Shown: piece by piece, positions 7,735-16,213 of the stretch | How the letters are laid out: every line of letters begins with the position of its first letter | Numbering within the stretch: the first letter of the stretch is position 1 | NCBI GenBank assembly: GCA_910574745.1 | Contig: CAJTCE010000027.1 | Span: forward strand, 1-53,151 | Origin: Lachnospiraceae bacterium | Lineage (GTDB): Bacteria > Bacillota > Clostridia > Lachnospirales > Lachnospiraceae | Reading direction: 5' to 3' | Length of the DNA: 53,151 nucleotides | Notes under the pieces: generated by a model | Told to the model about the DNA's origin: nothing | The model's database searches: none | What the model saw: only the letters and a program-made list of their open reading frames with translations | Made by a program: the position numbers and the translations under genes

Positions 7735-7945
7735 GGGCACTGCGGAGCCGAACCGGAACTCCAAAAGCTTAACGAAAGGGGCGCTGCGGAGCCGAACCAG
7801 CCCCCCAAAGCTTAACGAAAGGGGCACTGCGGAGCCGGACCAGCCCCCCAAAGCTTAACGAAAAGGGCGCTGCGGAGCCGAACCAGCCCCCCAAAGCTTA
7901 ACGAAAAGGGCACTGCGGAGCCGAACAAAAACCCCAAAAGCCTTT
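7735..7945. repeat. About five tandem copies of a 43-bp repeat
   Basis: Units begin GGGCACTGCGGAGCCGAACC or a close variant and end AAAGCTTAACGAAA. Four full copies are nearly identical (G/A alternates in GGGCACTG/GGGCGCTG) and a fifth is degenerate after about 20 bases. There are no unique spacers, so it is not a CRISPR array. The array ends about 50 bases before the folC start. No ORF of note runs through it. Confidence 0.9.
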
Positions 7946-7995
7946 CAAATAAAGTACTACATATTTAACCCCAAAAACAAGCGAGGCAGTTCAAA

Positions 7996-9312
7996 ATGAC
8001 AGAAAAAGAAACTCTTTCCTACATAGAAAGCTTAAAGCCTTTAGGCTGTCATCCGGGACTTTCCTGCATTTCCGAACTATGCAGACGTTTAGGTGATCCC
8101 CAGGATGATTTAAAATTCATACATATAGCCGGGACAAACGGAAAAGGCAGCATTCTTGCGATGCTTTCGGAAACCCTTACAGCCTGCGGATATAAGACAG
8201 GACGCTATATTTCTCCTACCATTTCGGAATACAGGGAGCGTTTCCAGATTAACGGACGTATGATAAGCAAAAAGCTTTTATGCGAATATGTGGAAAAGCT
8301 GAAATTCCAATGTGAAGAAATGGTTCAGGCGGGATTTTCCCATCCGACGCCCTTTGAGTTTGAAACAGCGCTGGCCTTTTTCTATTTTAAAGAGAAAAAA
8401 TGCGATGTAGTGGTGCTGGAAACAGGCTTGGGAGGTACGGAGGATGCCACTAATATCATTAAAACGCCGTTAGTATCGGTTATTTCTTCTATCAGTATGG
8501 ATCATATGGACTTTCTGGGTTCGTCCCTTTCCCAAATTGCCCGAAATAAGGCGGGAATCATCAAAGAAGGAGTTCCGGTGGTAAGCGGCGTGCAGAAGCA
8601 GGAGGCTTTAGAAGAAATAGAACGTGCCTGCCAGGAAAAAAACGCGCGGCTTTTTTTGACAAATACGGATAAAAAAAAGCTTCTTTCGGGAACAGACAAA
8701 GGAATCCGTTTTTCTTACAAACATTATAAAAAAATGAAGCTTTCTCTTATGGGAGTATACCAGCTTGAAAATGCGGCTGTAGCTTTGGAGACCATTGATT
8801 GTTTAAGGAACAACGGAAATTTTTCACTGCCGGAAGAAAAAATCCGTCTTGCCTTTGAACGGGTTTCGTGGCCGGCAAGGTTTGAAAAAATCGCCGGAAA
8901 GCCGGATTTTTACATAGACGGGGCCCATAATGAAGGGGCTGTAGGCGCACTTGTACAAACCATAGAGTTTTATTTTACAAATAGGAAAATAATTTATATA
9001 ATGGGAGTGTTAAAGGATAAGGAGTATGACAGGATGATTCAGTTATCTTATCCTTATGCTGACAGCATTATTACAGTAAAGACTCCGGATCATGAACGTG
9101 CTCTTGAGGCTTATGAGCTGGCAAAGGCCGTGTCGGTCTGCCACAAAAAGGTAACGGCGGCGGATAGTCTGGAGGAAGCGGTGGAAATGGCATATCTCAT
9201 GGCCGGCAGGGATGGGGTTATCATTGCATTTGGCTCCCTTTCCTACCTGGGAGAGCTGACAGCAATTGTAAAAAAGGGAAAATGGACGAGGAGAGACTCC
9301 CATGGTAAATAA
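7996..9312 (+). CDS. folC: Bifunctional folylpolyglutamate synthase / dihydrofolate synthase
   Basis: A 438-residue Mur-ligase-type enzyme that adds glutamate to dihydropteroate and to folates. The ATP loop [10 protein letters not shown] is near residue 42, [12 protein letters not shown] near 140 is the second conserved loop, and the ligase C-terminal domain has IDGAHNEGA near 305. Length is normal. It opens the folate operon and its last 11 bases overlap folE. The ATG at 7996 has only a weak GAGG upstream. The tandem repeat array lies just before it. Confidence 0.93.
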   Translation: MTEKETLSYIESLKPLGCHPGLSCISELCRRLGDPQDDLKFIHIAGTNGKGSILAMLSETLTACGYKTGRYISPTISEYRERFQINGRMISKKLLCEYVEKLKFQCEEMVQAGFSHPTPFEFETALAFFYFKEKKCDVVVLETGLGGTEDATNIIKTPLVSVISSISMDHMDFLGSSLSQIARNKAGIIKEGVPVVSGVQKQEALEEIERACQEKNARLFLTNTDKKKLLSGTDKGIRFSYKHYKKMKLSLMGVYQLENAAVALETIDCLRNNGNFSLPEEKIRLAFERVSWPARFEKIAGKPDFYIDGAHNEGAVGALVQTIEFYFTNRKIIYIMGVLKDKEYDRMIQLSYPYADSIITVKTPDHERALEAYELAKAVSVCHKKVTAADSLEEAVEMAYLMAGRDGVIIAFGSLSYLGELTAIVKKGKWTRRDSHGK

Positions 9313-9862
9313 AGACAAGATAAAAGAGGCGGTTACCCTTTTACTGGAGGGAATCGGAGAGGATATTCACAGAGAAGGGCTGAAAGATACGCCGGACCGC
9401 ATAGCCAGAATGTATGAAGAAATTTTTGCGGGTATGGATGAAAAAAGTAAGGAACATCTGTCAAAGACCTTTCGTGCGGGAAATAATGAGATTGTACTGG
9501 AGAAGGATATTACATTCTATTCCATGTGCGAGCATCACCTGATGCCCTTTTACGGAAAAGCGCATGTGGCATATATTCCTGACGGCAGAGTAGTGGGCTT
9601 GAGCAAGCTTGCCAGAACGGTGGAGGTATATGCCAGAAGGCTGCAGATTCAGGAGCAGATGGGGGCTCAGATAGCAGACGCCCTCATGGAGGAATTAGGT
9701 GCGAAAGGCGCTATGGTCATGATTGAGGCGGAACATATGTGCATGACCATGCGGGGGATAAAAAAGCCCGGAAGCAAAACCGTGACCATCGTGACAAGAG
9801 GTATATTTGCAGAGGATGAAAAACTGCAAAACAGCTTTTACCATATGCTGCAGGGGACATGA
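9302..9862 (+). CDS. folE: GTP cyclohydrolase I
   Basis: A 186-residue FolE, converting GTP to 7,8-dihydroneopterin triphosphate, the first step of folate synthesis. Conserved motifs are [20 protein letters not shown] (zinc Cys and His), VVGLSKLAR and [12 protein letters not shown], which supplies the second zinc cysteine and a substrate contact. It overlaps the end of folC, so translation is coupled. The 154 bases after it contain a degenerate direct repeat and no gene. Confidence 0.96.
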   Translation: MVNKDKIKEAVTLLLEGIGEDIHREGLKDTPDRIARMYEEIFAGMDEKSKEHLSKTFRAGNNEIVLEKDITFYSMCEHHLMPFYGKAHVAYIPDGRVVGLSKLARTVEVYARRLQIQEQMGAQIADALMEELGAKGAMVMIEAEHMCMTMRGIKKPGSKTVTIVTRGIFAEDEKLQNSFYHMLQGT

Positions 9863-9882
9863 AAAAATAAACGGGACAGAAA

Positions 9883-9960
9883 TCCTGCAGGAGAGCGGGA
9901 AAGCATAAAAGAGTCTGAAGCTTTGCAGGAGAACAAAAAAGCGCGAAAGAGTCAAAAGTC
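9883..9960. repeat. Degenerate purine-rich direct repeat between folE and the HD gene
   Basis: Two imperfect copies of a unit beginning TGCAGGAGA and ending AAAGAGTC-like bases follow each other. The DNA is strongly purine-rich on the plus strand. Similar decayed repeats occur at 14490 and 42930. Confidence 0.5.
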
Positions 9961-10016
9961 CGATAAGAACTTAGAAAGGCAAAAAGCGGAGGAAGCTATG
10001 AAAGAGGTAAGAAACC

Positions 10017-10526
10017 ATGAGTGATTCAGACGGCAAAAGCATGAAAAGAGCCAGAAAGATTTTAGAGCATCCCGTGTACCAGAAATATGCCAAAAAGATT
10101 GCGCACCATGAAAAGAGCCGGAAATTCTGCGGCCACGATATGACGCATTTTCTCAATGTAGCGAGAATTGCCATGCTGTTAAATCTGGAGGAAAATGCGG
10201 AACCGATCAGGAAGGATTGGATTTATGGCGCCGCGCTGCTTCACGATATCGGCAGGTTTGTCCAGTATGAGGACGGAACAGACCACGCCTTAGCCTCGGC
10301 AAAGTTAGCGCCGGGAATATTGAAGGACTGCGGCTATTCGGAGGAGGAGATTAAGATGATTTCCGAGGCAATTGCCAACCATCGCAATAAGGACATAAAG
10401 GATGGTTCCGATTTAAAAGGGATTTTGTACCGGGCGGATAAAGCCAGCAGACCCTGCTATGGCTGTCAGATGCAGTCAGCGTGTAACTGGAAGAAAAAAA
10501 AGAAAAATATGAAGCTGGAAATTTGA
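10017..10526 (+). CDS. HD-domain phosphohydrolase in the folate operon
   Basis: A 169-residue protein with an HD metal-binding domain: GHDMTHFLNVARIA (first His), LLHDIGRF (the HD pair), then DHALASAKLA and IANHRNKD, all expected ligands in order. The C-terminus is Cys- and Lys-rich (CYGCQMQSACNWKKKKK). HD enzymes of this size remove phosphates from nucleotides or related molecules. Its place between folE and folP, with no Nudix FolQ in sight, suggests action on dihydroneopterin phosphates, but this is inference. It overlaps the next frame slightly; GAGG precedes the ATG. Confidence 0.85.
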   Translation: MSDSDGKSMKRARKILEHPVYQKYAKKIAHHEKSRKFCGHDMTHFLNVARIAMLLNLEENAEPIRKDWIYGAALLHDIGRFVQYEDGTDHALASAKLAPGILKDCGYSEEEIKMISEAIANHRNKDIKDGSDLKGILYRADKASRPCYGCQMQSACNWKKKKKNMKLEI

Positions 10527-10537
10527 GGAAAGACATC

Positions 10538-11344
10538 ATGAGAATCGGACAGAAAGAATTTGACACTGCGAATCATACATATGTGATGGGAATTTTAAAT
10601 GTAACGCCGGATTCCTTTTCGGACGGCGGAAAATGGAACAATATGGATGGGGCGTTATTTCATACGGAGGAAATGATAGAAGCCGGAGCGGATATCATTG
10701 ATATCGGCGGAGAATCCACAAGACCGGGCTACAGCCTTTTGACAGAAGAAGAGGAGGCGGCGCGGGTCATACCGGTTATTGAAGCAATGAAAAAACGGTT
10801 TGACATTCCGCTTTCCCTGGATACCTACAAGTCCTCTGTAGCTCTTTCGGGCATAGAAGCCGGAGCGGATATGATCAATGATATCTGGGGGCTGAAATAT
10901 GATTCCAATATGGCAGAGGTTATAGCCAGATCGGGACTGCCCTGCTGTCTGATGCATAACAGAAAGGCCGCGGATTACCGCAATTATATGAATGAACTGT
11001 TGATGGATATGGAGGAAACCCTGGAAATAGCGGAGAGAGCCGGGATCGGCAGGGAGAAAATCTGTATAGACCCGGGGGTGGGTTTTGGTAAAACCTACGA
11101 AAACAATCTGGAAATTATCAATAAACTGGAAATGCTTCATACCTTCGGACTGCCTGTTTTATTGGGAACCTCCCGAAAATCCGTCATAGGGCTGACATTG
11201 GATCTGCCGGTGGAAAAACGACTGGAGGGCACCCTTGCCACCACCGTGATGGGAGTTATGAAAGGCGCGGCATTTGTAAGGGTCCATGATGTGAAAGAGA
11301 ACGTGCGGGCAATCCGCATGACGGAGGCTATTCTGCACAGCTGA
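10538..11344 (+). CDS. folP: Dihydropteroate synthase
   Basis: A 268-residue TIM-barrel enzyme that joins dihydropterin pyrophosphate to p-aminobenzoate; it is the sulfonamide target. Diagnostic motifs are MGILNVTPDSFSDGG, DIGGESTRPG, IDPGVGFGKTYENN and LLGTSRKSVIG. The ATG at 10538 is chosen over an upstream TTG because GAGGA lies about nine bases before it. It starts 11 bases after the HD gene ends. Confidence 0.95.
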   Translation: MRIGQKEFDTANHTYVMGILNVTPDSFSDGGKWNNMDGALFHTEEMIEAGADIIDIGGESTRPGYSLLTEEEEAARVIPVIEAMKKRFDIPLSLDTYKSSVALSGIEAGADMINDIWGLKYDSNMAEVIARSGLPCCLMHNRKAADYRNYMNELLMDMEETLEIAERAGIGREKICIDPGVGFGKTYENNLEIINKLEMLHTFGLPVLLGTSRKSVIGLTLDLPVEKRLEGTLATTVMGVMKGAAFVRVHDVKENVRAIRMTEAILHS

Positions 11345-11436
11345 CAGACAAAGCGGGACTGGAATAAAAAGTGGCCCAAGTCTTTGGCGGTCTGCCAATA
11401 TATCATACAATGAGCACCATGAAAGGAGCGTACAAA

Positions 11437-12258
11437 ATGGATAAAATTCAGGTAAAGGGCTTAAAGGTATTTGCCCATCACGGCGTATATCCTGAAGAGT
11501 CTGCCCAGGGACAGGATTTTTTTGTCAATGTTTGTCTGTATACGGATACAAGACCGGCAGGGAAAGCTGATGACTTGGAGCAGTCGGTGGATTATGGCGA
11601 ACTGAGTATGTTTGTAGACCGTTATATGAAGAAGCATACCTATAAGCTTTTAGAATCCGTCACGGAAAATCTGGCAAGGGAAATCCTGCTGCGGTATCCT
11701 GCGGCAGCTTCCGTAGAGGTTAGCGTGAGCAAACCCTATGCTCCCATACCGCTTCTTTTTGAAGACGTTTCCGTTTCCATAGAGCGCAGTTTTCACGAGG
11801 TCTATATCAGCTTTGGCTCCAATGTGGGAGACAGGGAAGAGTATATCAGAAAGGGCTTGGAAACACTGGAAAATGAAAGTGATATTTTTCTTCTGCGGAC
11901 TTCAAGCATTATTGAAACAGAACCGTACGGCGGCGTGGAAATGGATCCGGTATTAAATGGAGTGGCAAAGATAAAAACCCTTCTGACTCCCTATGAACTG
12001 TTAGCAGTATGTAACCGAATAGAGGCGGAAGCCAAAAGGGACCGGGCGGTGCATTGGGGGCCCAGAAGTCTGGATTTGGATATTCTTTTTTATGATAAGA
12101 GGATTATGGATGATGAATATCTTACCATTCCCCATATCGATATGAAAAACAGAGCTTTTGTGTTAGAGCCTATGGTGGAAATCGCGCCGGGCTTTGTTCA
12201 TCCGGTGTATGGAAAAACAATGGTGGATATGTTAAATGAGTTAAAGGGAAAGGTGTAA
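11437..12258 (+). CDS. folBK: Fused dihydroneopterin aldolase / HPPK (FolB-FolK)
   Basis: A 273-residue fusion. Residues 1-120 are dihydroneopterin aldolase (VKGLKVFAHHGVYPEE with the catalytic region, then SVDYGEL and KPYAPIPL). Residues from about 122 are 6-hydroxymethyl-dihydropterin pyrophosphokinase (YISFGSNVGDREEYI, then GPRSLDLDILFYD and IPHIDMKNRAFVLEP). The two catalyse consecutive steps before FolP. A longer frame starts at 11371, but AAAGGAG and an ATG at 11437 match the FolB N-terminus. One base separates it from the next gene. Confidence 0.95.
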   Translation: MDKIQVKGLKVFAHHGVYPEESAQGQDFFVNVCLYTDTRPAGKADDLEQSVDYGELSMFVDRYMKKHTYKLLESVTENLAREILLRYPAAASVEVSVSKPYAPIPLLFEDVSVSIERSFHEVYISFGSNVGDREEYIRKGLETLENESDIFLLRTSSIIETEPYGGVEMDPVLNGVAKIKTLLTPYELLAVCNRIEAEAKRDRAVHWGPRSLDLDILFYDKRIMDDEYLTIPHIDMKNRAFVLEPMVEIAPGFVHPVYGKTMVDMLNELKGKV

Positions 12259-12259
12259 T

Positions 12260-13300
12260 ATGTCTGATAAGAAAAAAATAATTTTAGTATTTTCTCTGGT
12301 ATTTGTTTTCATTGCGGGGTTCTTTGTTTTTCAGGAAGTAAAGGTGCTTTTGTATAAGAACCCGGAAGGAACTGTCGGAAATACAGGCGGGAATATCAAT
12401 AACGGCGGACTGTTCTGTCAGGTGGGCGACAAGGTATATTTTGCCAACCAGTATGATAACGGAACTTTGTATGTGATGAATGTGGATGAAACCGACGTCA
12501 GGAAGCTTAGCGATGCAAAGCCTATGTATATGAATGCGGATGATAACTATCTTTACTATTTTGTAAATGATGTGTCGGCGCCTTCGGGACTGGGAGGCTT
12601 TGCGCTCCAGATGCTGGGAATCTACCGCAGTGATTTAAAGGGAAAAAAGGCAAAATGCTTAGACAGAGCCCTATGCACATCCATGAAATTAATGGACAAT
12701 ACGCTCTATTATGCAAGGTATGACAAGGAAACAAAGACTACCTTATATCAGGTGGATGTCCGCAGGGGAAAAGGAGAAGAGGTTCTTGATTTTGAAATGA
12801 ATCCCGCCTCCAGTTACGGAAATATGATTTACTACAATGGAGTGGATGGGGACCATTATCTCTACAGCTTTAATACGCTTACAGGCCAGACTCAGATGGT
12901 GTATGACGGCAATGTATGGAATCCCGATGCCCAAGGGGACTATATTTATTTTATGAATATTTCAGATGACTATAAGCTGTGCAGGTATGACATGGCAACA
13001 GGAGAAGTTCAGACCCTGACCCAGGACAGGATTGATTGTTATCTGGTCTGCGGAAATTACATTTTTTACCAAAAAAATTCCCAAACAGAGCCGGCTCTTA
13101 AAGTTATGTATACGGACGGCTCGGACCCCCGCGTGCTTGCGGAAGGCAATTATACATCCATTAACGCTACCTCCAAATTTGTTTATTTTATGGGATTTGG
13201 CGAGAATGTACCAATGTATAAGATTTCTTTAGAGAGTGGGGACTTTCAGGTTATGACTTTTGATGCGGCAAGGGATGCGGCGGCAGAAAATGCAAAATAG
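12260..13300 (+). CDS. Membrane-anchored DUF5050-like propeller protein
   Basis: A 346-residue protein with one N-terminal transmembrane segment (about residues 5-24, IILVFSLVFVFIAGFFVF) and an extracytoplasmic region of repeated short strands such as GTLYVMNVDETDVRKLSD and YKLCRYDMATGEVQTLT. These match the DUF5050/TolB-like beta-propeller pattern, about six blades. No catalytic residues are recognisable. It starts one base after folBK and is three bases before the pheA reading frame, so it may be co-transcribed with metabolic genes that it does not obviously belong with. Function unknown. Confidence 0.75.
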   Translation: MSDKKKIILVFSLVFVFIAGFFVFQEVKVLLYKNPEGTVGNTGGNINNGGLFCQVGDKVYFANQYDNGTLYVMNVDETDVRKLSDAKPMYMNADDNYLYYFVNDVSAPSGLGGFALQMLGIYRSDLKGKKAKCLDRALCTSMKLMDNTLYYARYDKETKTTLYQVDVRRGKGEEVLDFEMNPASSYGNMIYYNGVDGDHYLYSFNTLTGQTQMVYDGNVWNPDAQGDYIYFMNISDDYKLCRYDMATGEVQTLTQDRIDCYLVCGNYIFYQKNSQTEPALKVMYTDGSDPRVLAEGNYTSINATSKFVYFMGFGENVPMYKISLESGDFQVMTFDAARDAAAENAK

Positions 13301-13339
13301 ATTTTGAAAAACGCAAAACGGATTTGGAGCGGAAACGAT

Positions 13340-14479
13340 ATGGAAACGAAGAATTTGGATTTACAGAAGCTGCGGGACGAAATTGACAGGATTGACAAAC
13401 AGATTGTGGATCTTTATGAAAGCAGAATGGAAATTTGCAAAGAGGTTGCAGAATATAAAATAGAGACCGGGAAAAAGGTCTTTGACAGAGTGAGGGAAGA
13501 GGAGAAAATCAGAAAAGTCAAAGCCTTAACATCTGATGAGTTCAGCAGCCGTGCCGTTGAAGAATTGTTTGAGCAGATCATGTCTGTAAGCAGAAAGCTT
13601 CAATACAAGCTTTTAGCGGAGCATGGCAGTATAGGACGTCTTCCTTTTATGGGAGTTGACACTTTGCAGGAGGGCAAAGTGAGAGTGGTGTTTCAGGGGG
13701 CGGAAGGCGCTTATTCCCAGGCGGCCATGGTACAGTATTTCGGAGAGAAAATAGACAGCTTCCATGTGGATACCTTCCGGGATGCCATGAGTGCAATTGA
13801 AGAGGGAAGTGCGGATTTTGCGGTACTGCCTATTGAAAATTCCACAGCGGGAATCGTAAGCGATATCTACGACTTGATGGTAGAGTTTGAAAATTACATT
13901 GTAGGGGAGCAGATCATTAAAATCGAGCATTGCCTTTTAGGCGTGCCCGGAAGCAGAATAGAAGAGATTCAAACGGTCTATTCCCATCCACAGTCTTTGA
14001 TGCAGAGCGCAAGGTTTTTGAACCGGTACGGCTGGAAGCAGATCAGTATGCAGAATAATGCCTTTGCGGCAAAAAAGGTAGTGGAGGATCAGGATAGATC
14101 CCAGGCGGCAATTGCCAGCTCCTATGCAGGAGAAATATACGGGCTGGAGGTTTTGAAACGGGGTGTGAACCAGTCCGATACCAATTCCACCAGATTTATC
14201 ATTGTGACCAATCAGAAGGTGTTTTTAAAGGATGCGAAAAAAATCAGCATCTGTTTTGAAATTCCCCATGAAAGCGGTTCCCTGTATCATATGCTTTCTC
14301 ATTTTATTTATAATAATCTGAATTTATGTAAAATCGAAAGCCGCCCTATCGAGGACAGAAACTGGGAATACCGTTTCTTTGTGGATTTCGAGGGGAACCT
14401 GGCTGATGGAGCGGTTAAGAACGCTTTGCGGGGCTTAAGGGACGAGGCAAGGAATATGAAAATCCTGGGAAACTACTAA
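13340..14479 (+). CDS. pheA: Bifunctional chorismate mutase / prephenate dehydratase
   Basis: A 379-residue P-protein for phenylalanine synthesis. Residues 5-88 are an AroQ chorismate mutase helix bundle (LDLQKLRDEIDRIDKQIVDL, RVREEEKI). Residues 107-290 are prephenate dehydratase (VVFQGAEGAYSQAA, PIENSTAGIVSD and the catalytic DTNSTRFIIV). The end is an ACT domain that binds phenylalanine (HESGSLYHML, KIESRPIEDRNWEYRFFVDF). The ATG at 13340 is preferred, with GGAG upstream, over a TTG start at 13304. Feedback inhibition by Phe is expected from the ESRP motif. Confidence 0.95.
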   Translation: METKNLDLQKLRDEIDRIDKQIVDLYESRMEICKEVAEYKIETGKKVFDRVREEEKIRKVKALTSDEFSSRAVEELFEQIMSVSRKLQYKLLAEHGSIGRLPFMGVDTLQEGKVRVVFQGAEGAYSQAAMVQYFGEKIDSFHVDTFRDAMSAIEEGSADFAVLPIENSTAGIVSDIYDLMVEFENYIVGEQIIKIEHCLLGVPGSRIEEIQTVYSHPQSLMQSARFLNRYGWKQISMQNNAFAAKKVVEDQDRSQAAIASSYAGEIYGLEVLKRGVNQSDTNSTRFIIVTNQKVFLKDAKKISICFEIPHESGSLYHMLSHFIYNNLNLCKIESRPIEDRNWEYRFFVDFEGNLADGAVKNALRGLRDEARNMKILGNY

Positions 14480-14489
14480 AAGCGGAAAG

Positions 14490-14612
14490 AGAAGGCCGGC
14501 ATAACAAAGAAGGGCAGGACTGGAAAGCCGGCATAGTAAGGAAAGACAGGATGAGAAGGCCGGCATAACAAAGAAAGGCAGGACAAAAAAGCCGGTCAGA
14601 AACGACAGGCGG
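14490..14612. repeat. Degenerate tandem repeat between pheA and ppx
   Basis: Three to four imperfect units of about 35 bases share GCCGGCATAACAAAGAA and GGCAGGA cores. The last is shortest. They fill most of the 180-bp gap and have no coding signal. Confidence 0.75.
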
Positions 14613-14660
14613 TGTAAGGAAGAAAAACAGAAATAGTTCAGACAGAAAGAGGAAGGTCAT

Positions 14661-16202
14661 ATGGCAGTTAAAACATTTGCGGCAATTGATGTAGGCTCTT
14701 ATGAGCTGTCCATGAAAATATTTGAAATTTCGCCAAAATCCGGCATCCGGGAAATCGATTGTATCAGGCATAGAATTGCGCTGGGAGTGGATTCTTATAA
14801 CACGGGAAAAATTACCATAGAAAAGCTGGATGAACTTTCAGAGATTTTGCGGGAATTTGACCGGATTATGAAATCCTACAGGGTGGACGATTATAAGGCC
14901 TATGGCACAAGCGCCATCAGGGAAACCAGAAATACTATGATCGTGCTTGACCAGATTAAAAACCGGACGGGAATTTCGGTGGAAGCGATCAGTAATTCCG
15001 AGCAGCGTTTTTTAGACTATAAGGCGGTTGCTACAAGAGGAAAGGAATTTGACGACTGTATTGAGGGCGGAACGGCGATACTGGATATCGGCGGCGGAAG
15101 TATCCAGATTTCCCTTTTTGAAAACGATACTCTGGTAACTACCCAGAATATGCGTCTGGGCGTTATGAGGATGCGGGAGAGGCTGGAGACGTTGTCCCCT
15201 AAAACCACACAGTATGAAAGACTGATTGAAGAGGTGGTAAATAACCAGTTTTCCCTGTTTAAAAAATTTTATTTAAAGGACAGGGAAATTCAGAATCTGA
15301 TCATTATAGACGACTATATTTCTCCGGTATTGCAAAATAAGGAAGTCTGCAAGGACCGGGGCAATATGGATAATCAGAAGTTCATGGAGTTTTATGATAA
15401 GATTTTTCATAAAAATCCCGGGGAAATCAGCAGATGGCTGGAAATTTCCGAGGAGCACGCTTCTCTTTTGTTCCATAGCGCAGTTTTGACCAAGCGGATT
15501 ATGGAGGTGCTGGGAGCGCAGCATATCTGGGCGCCGGGGGTATCCATCTGTGACGGAATTGCTTATGAATATGCCCAGCAGAATAAGCTCCTTTTAGAAG
15601 TCCATGATTTTGAACAGGATATTATTGCTTCCACTGCCAATATCAGCAAAAGATATATGTGCAGCAGAAAGCGTAATGAGATTATGGAACATCTTGCCCT
15701 TTCCATATTTGATACCATGAAAAAGGTCCACGGTCTTTCAAAAAGGGAACGGCTTCTTTTACAGATTGCGGCCCAGTTAAATGACTGCGGGAAATATATA
15801 TCCCAGATTGATGTGGGAGAATGCAGCTTCCGTATCATTATGGCGACGGAGATCATCGGCCTGTCCCATGCGGAACGGGAAATTGTCGCCTATGTGGCGA
15901 AATACAATCGGGATGAATTTGAGTATTATGAGGCTTTGAGTGAAAAGACTACCTTGAGCAGGGAGACCTATCTGATCATTGCCAAGCTGACGGCAATTTT
16001 ACGGGTTGCCAACGGCCTGGATCGGAGCCACAAACAGAAGTTTAAAGAAGTGAAAACGGTTTTAAAGAATAATGAATTGATTATCAGCGTGGACACCGCA
16101 GAAGACATTACACTGGAAAAAGGCCTTCTTACTACAAGGGCAAAATTCTTTGAAGAGGTTTACAGTGTAAGGACGGTCATTAAGCAGAAGCGTCATGTTT
16201 AG
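14661..16202 (+). CDS. ppx: Exopolyphosphatase (Ppx/GppA family)
   Basis: A 513-residue member of the actin-like Ppx/GppA family, which removes terminal phosphates from polyphosphate or pppGpp. AAIDVGSYELSMKIFEI is the first phosphate loop, AYGTSAIRETRN the conserved Arg/Glu region and ILDIGGGSIQISLFE the second phosphate loop. Residues from about 325 form an HD-like helical domain (QIAAQLNDCGKYI). The length matches long two-part family members. It precedes ppk by 11 bases, so the enzymes that degrade and make polyphosphate are co-regulated. Confidence 0.9.
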   Translation: MAVKTFAAIDVGSYELSMKIFEISPKSGIREIDCIRHRIALGVDSYNTGKITIEKLDELSEILREFDRIMKSYRVDDYKAYGTSAIRETRNTMIVLDQIKNRTGISVEAISNSEQRFLDYKAVATRGKEFDDCIEGGTAILDIGGGSIQISLFENDTLVTTQNMRLGVMRMRERLETLSPKTTQYERLIEEVVNNQFSLFKKFYLKDREIQNLIIIDDYISPVLQNKEVCKDRGNMDNQKFMEFYDKIFHKNPGEISRWLEISEEHASLLFHSAVLTKRIMEVLGAQHIWAPGVSICDGIAYEYAQQNKLLLEVHDFEQDIIASTANISKRYMCSRKRNEIMEHLALSIFDTMKKVHGLSKRERLLLQIAAQLNDCGKYISQIDVGECSFRIIMATEIIGLSHAEREIVAYVAKYNRDEFEYYEALSEKTTLSRETYLIIAKLTAILRVANGLDRSHKQKFKEVKTVLKNNELIISVDTAEDITLEKGLLTTRAKFFEEVYSVRTVIKQKRHV

Positions 16203-16213
16203 GAGGTATGAGT

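Noticed and set aside
7735-7945. CRISPR array
   Set aside because: The 43-bp units follow each other without unique spacers and no cas gene is nearby.
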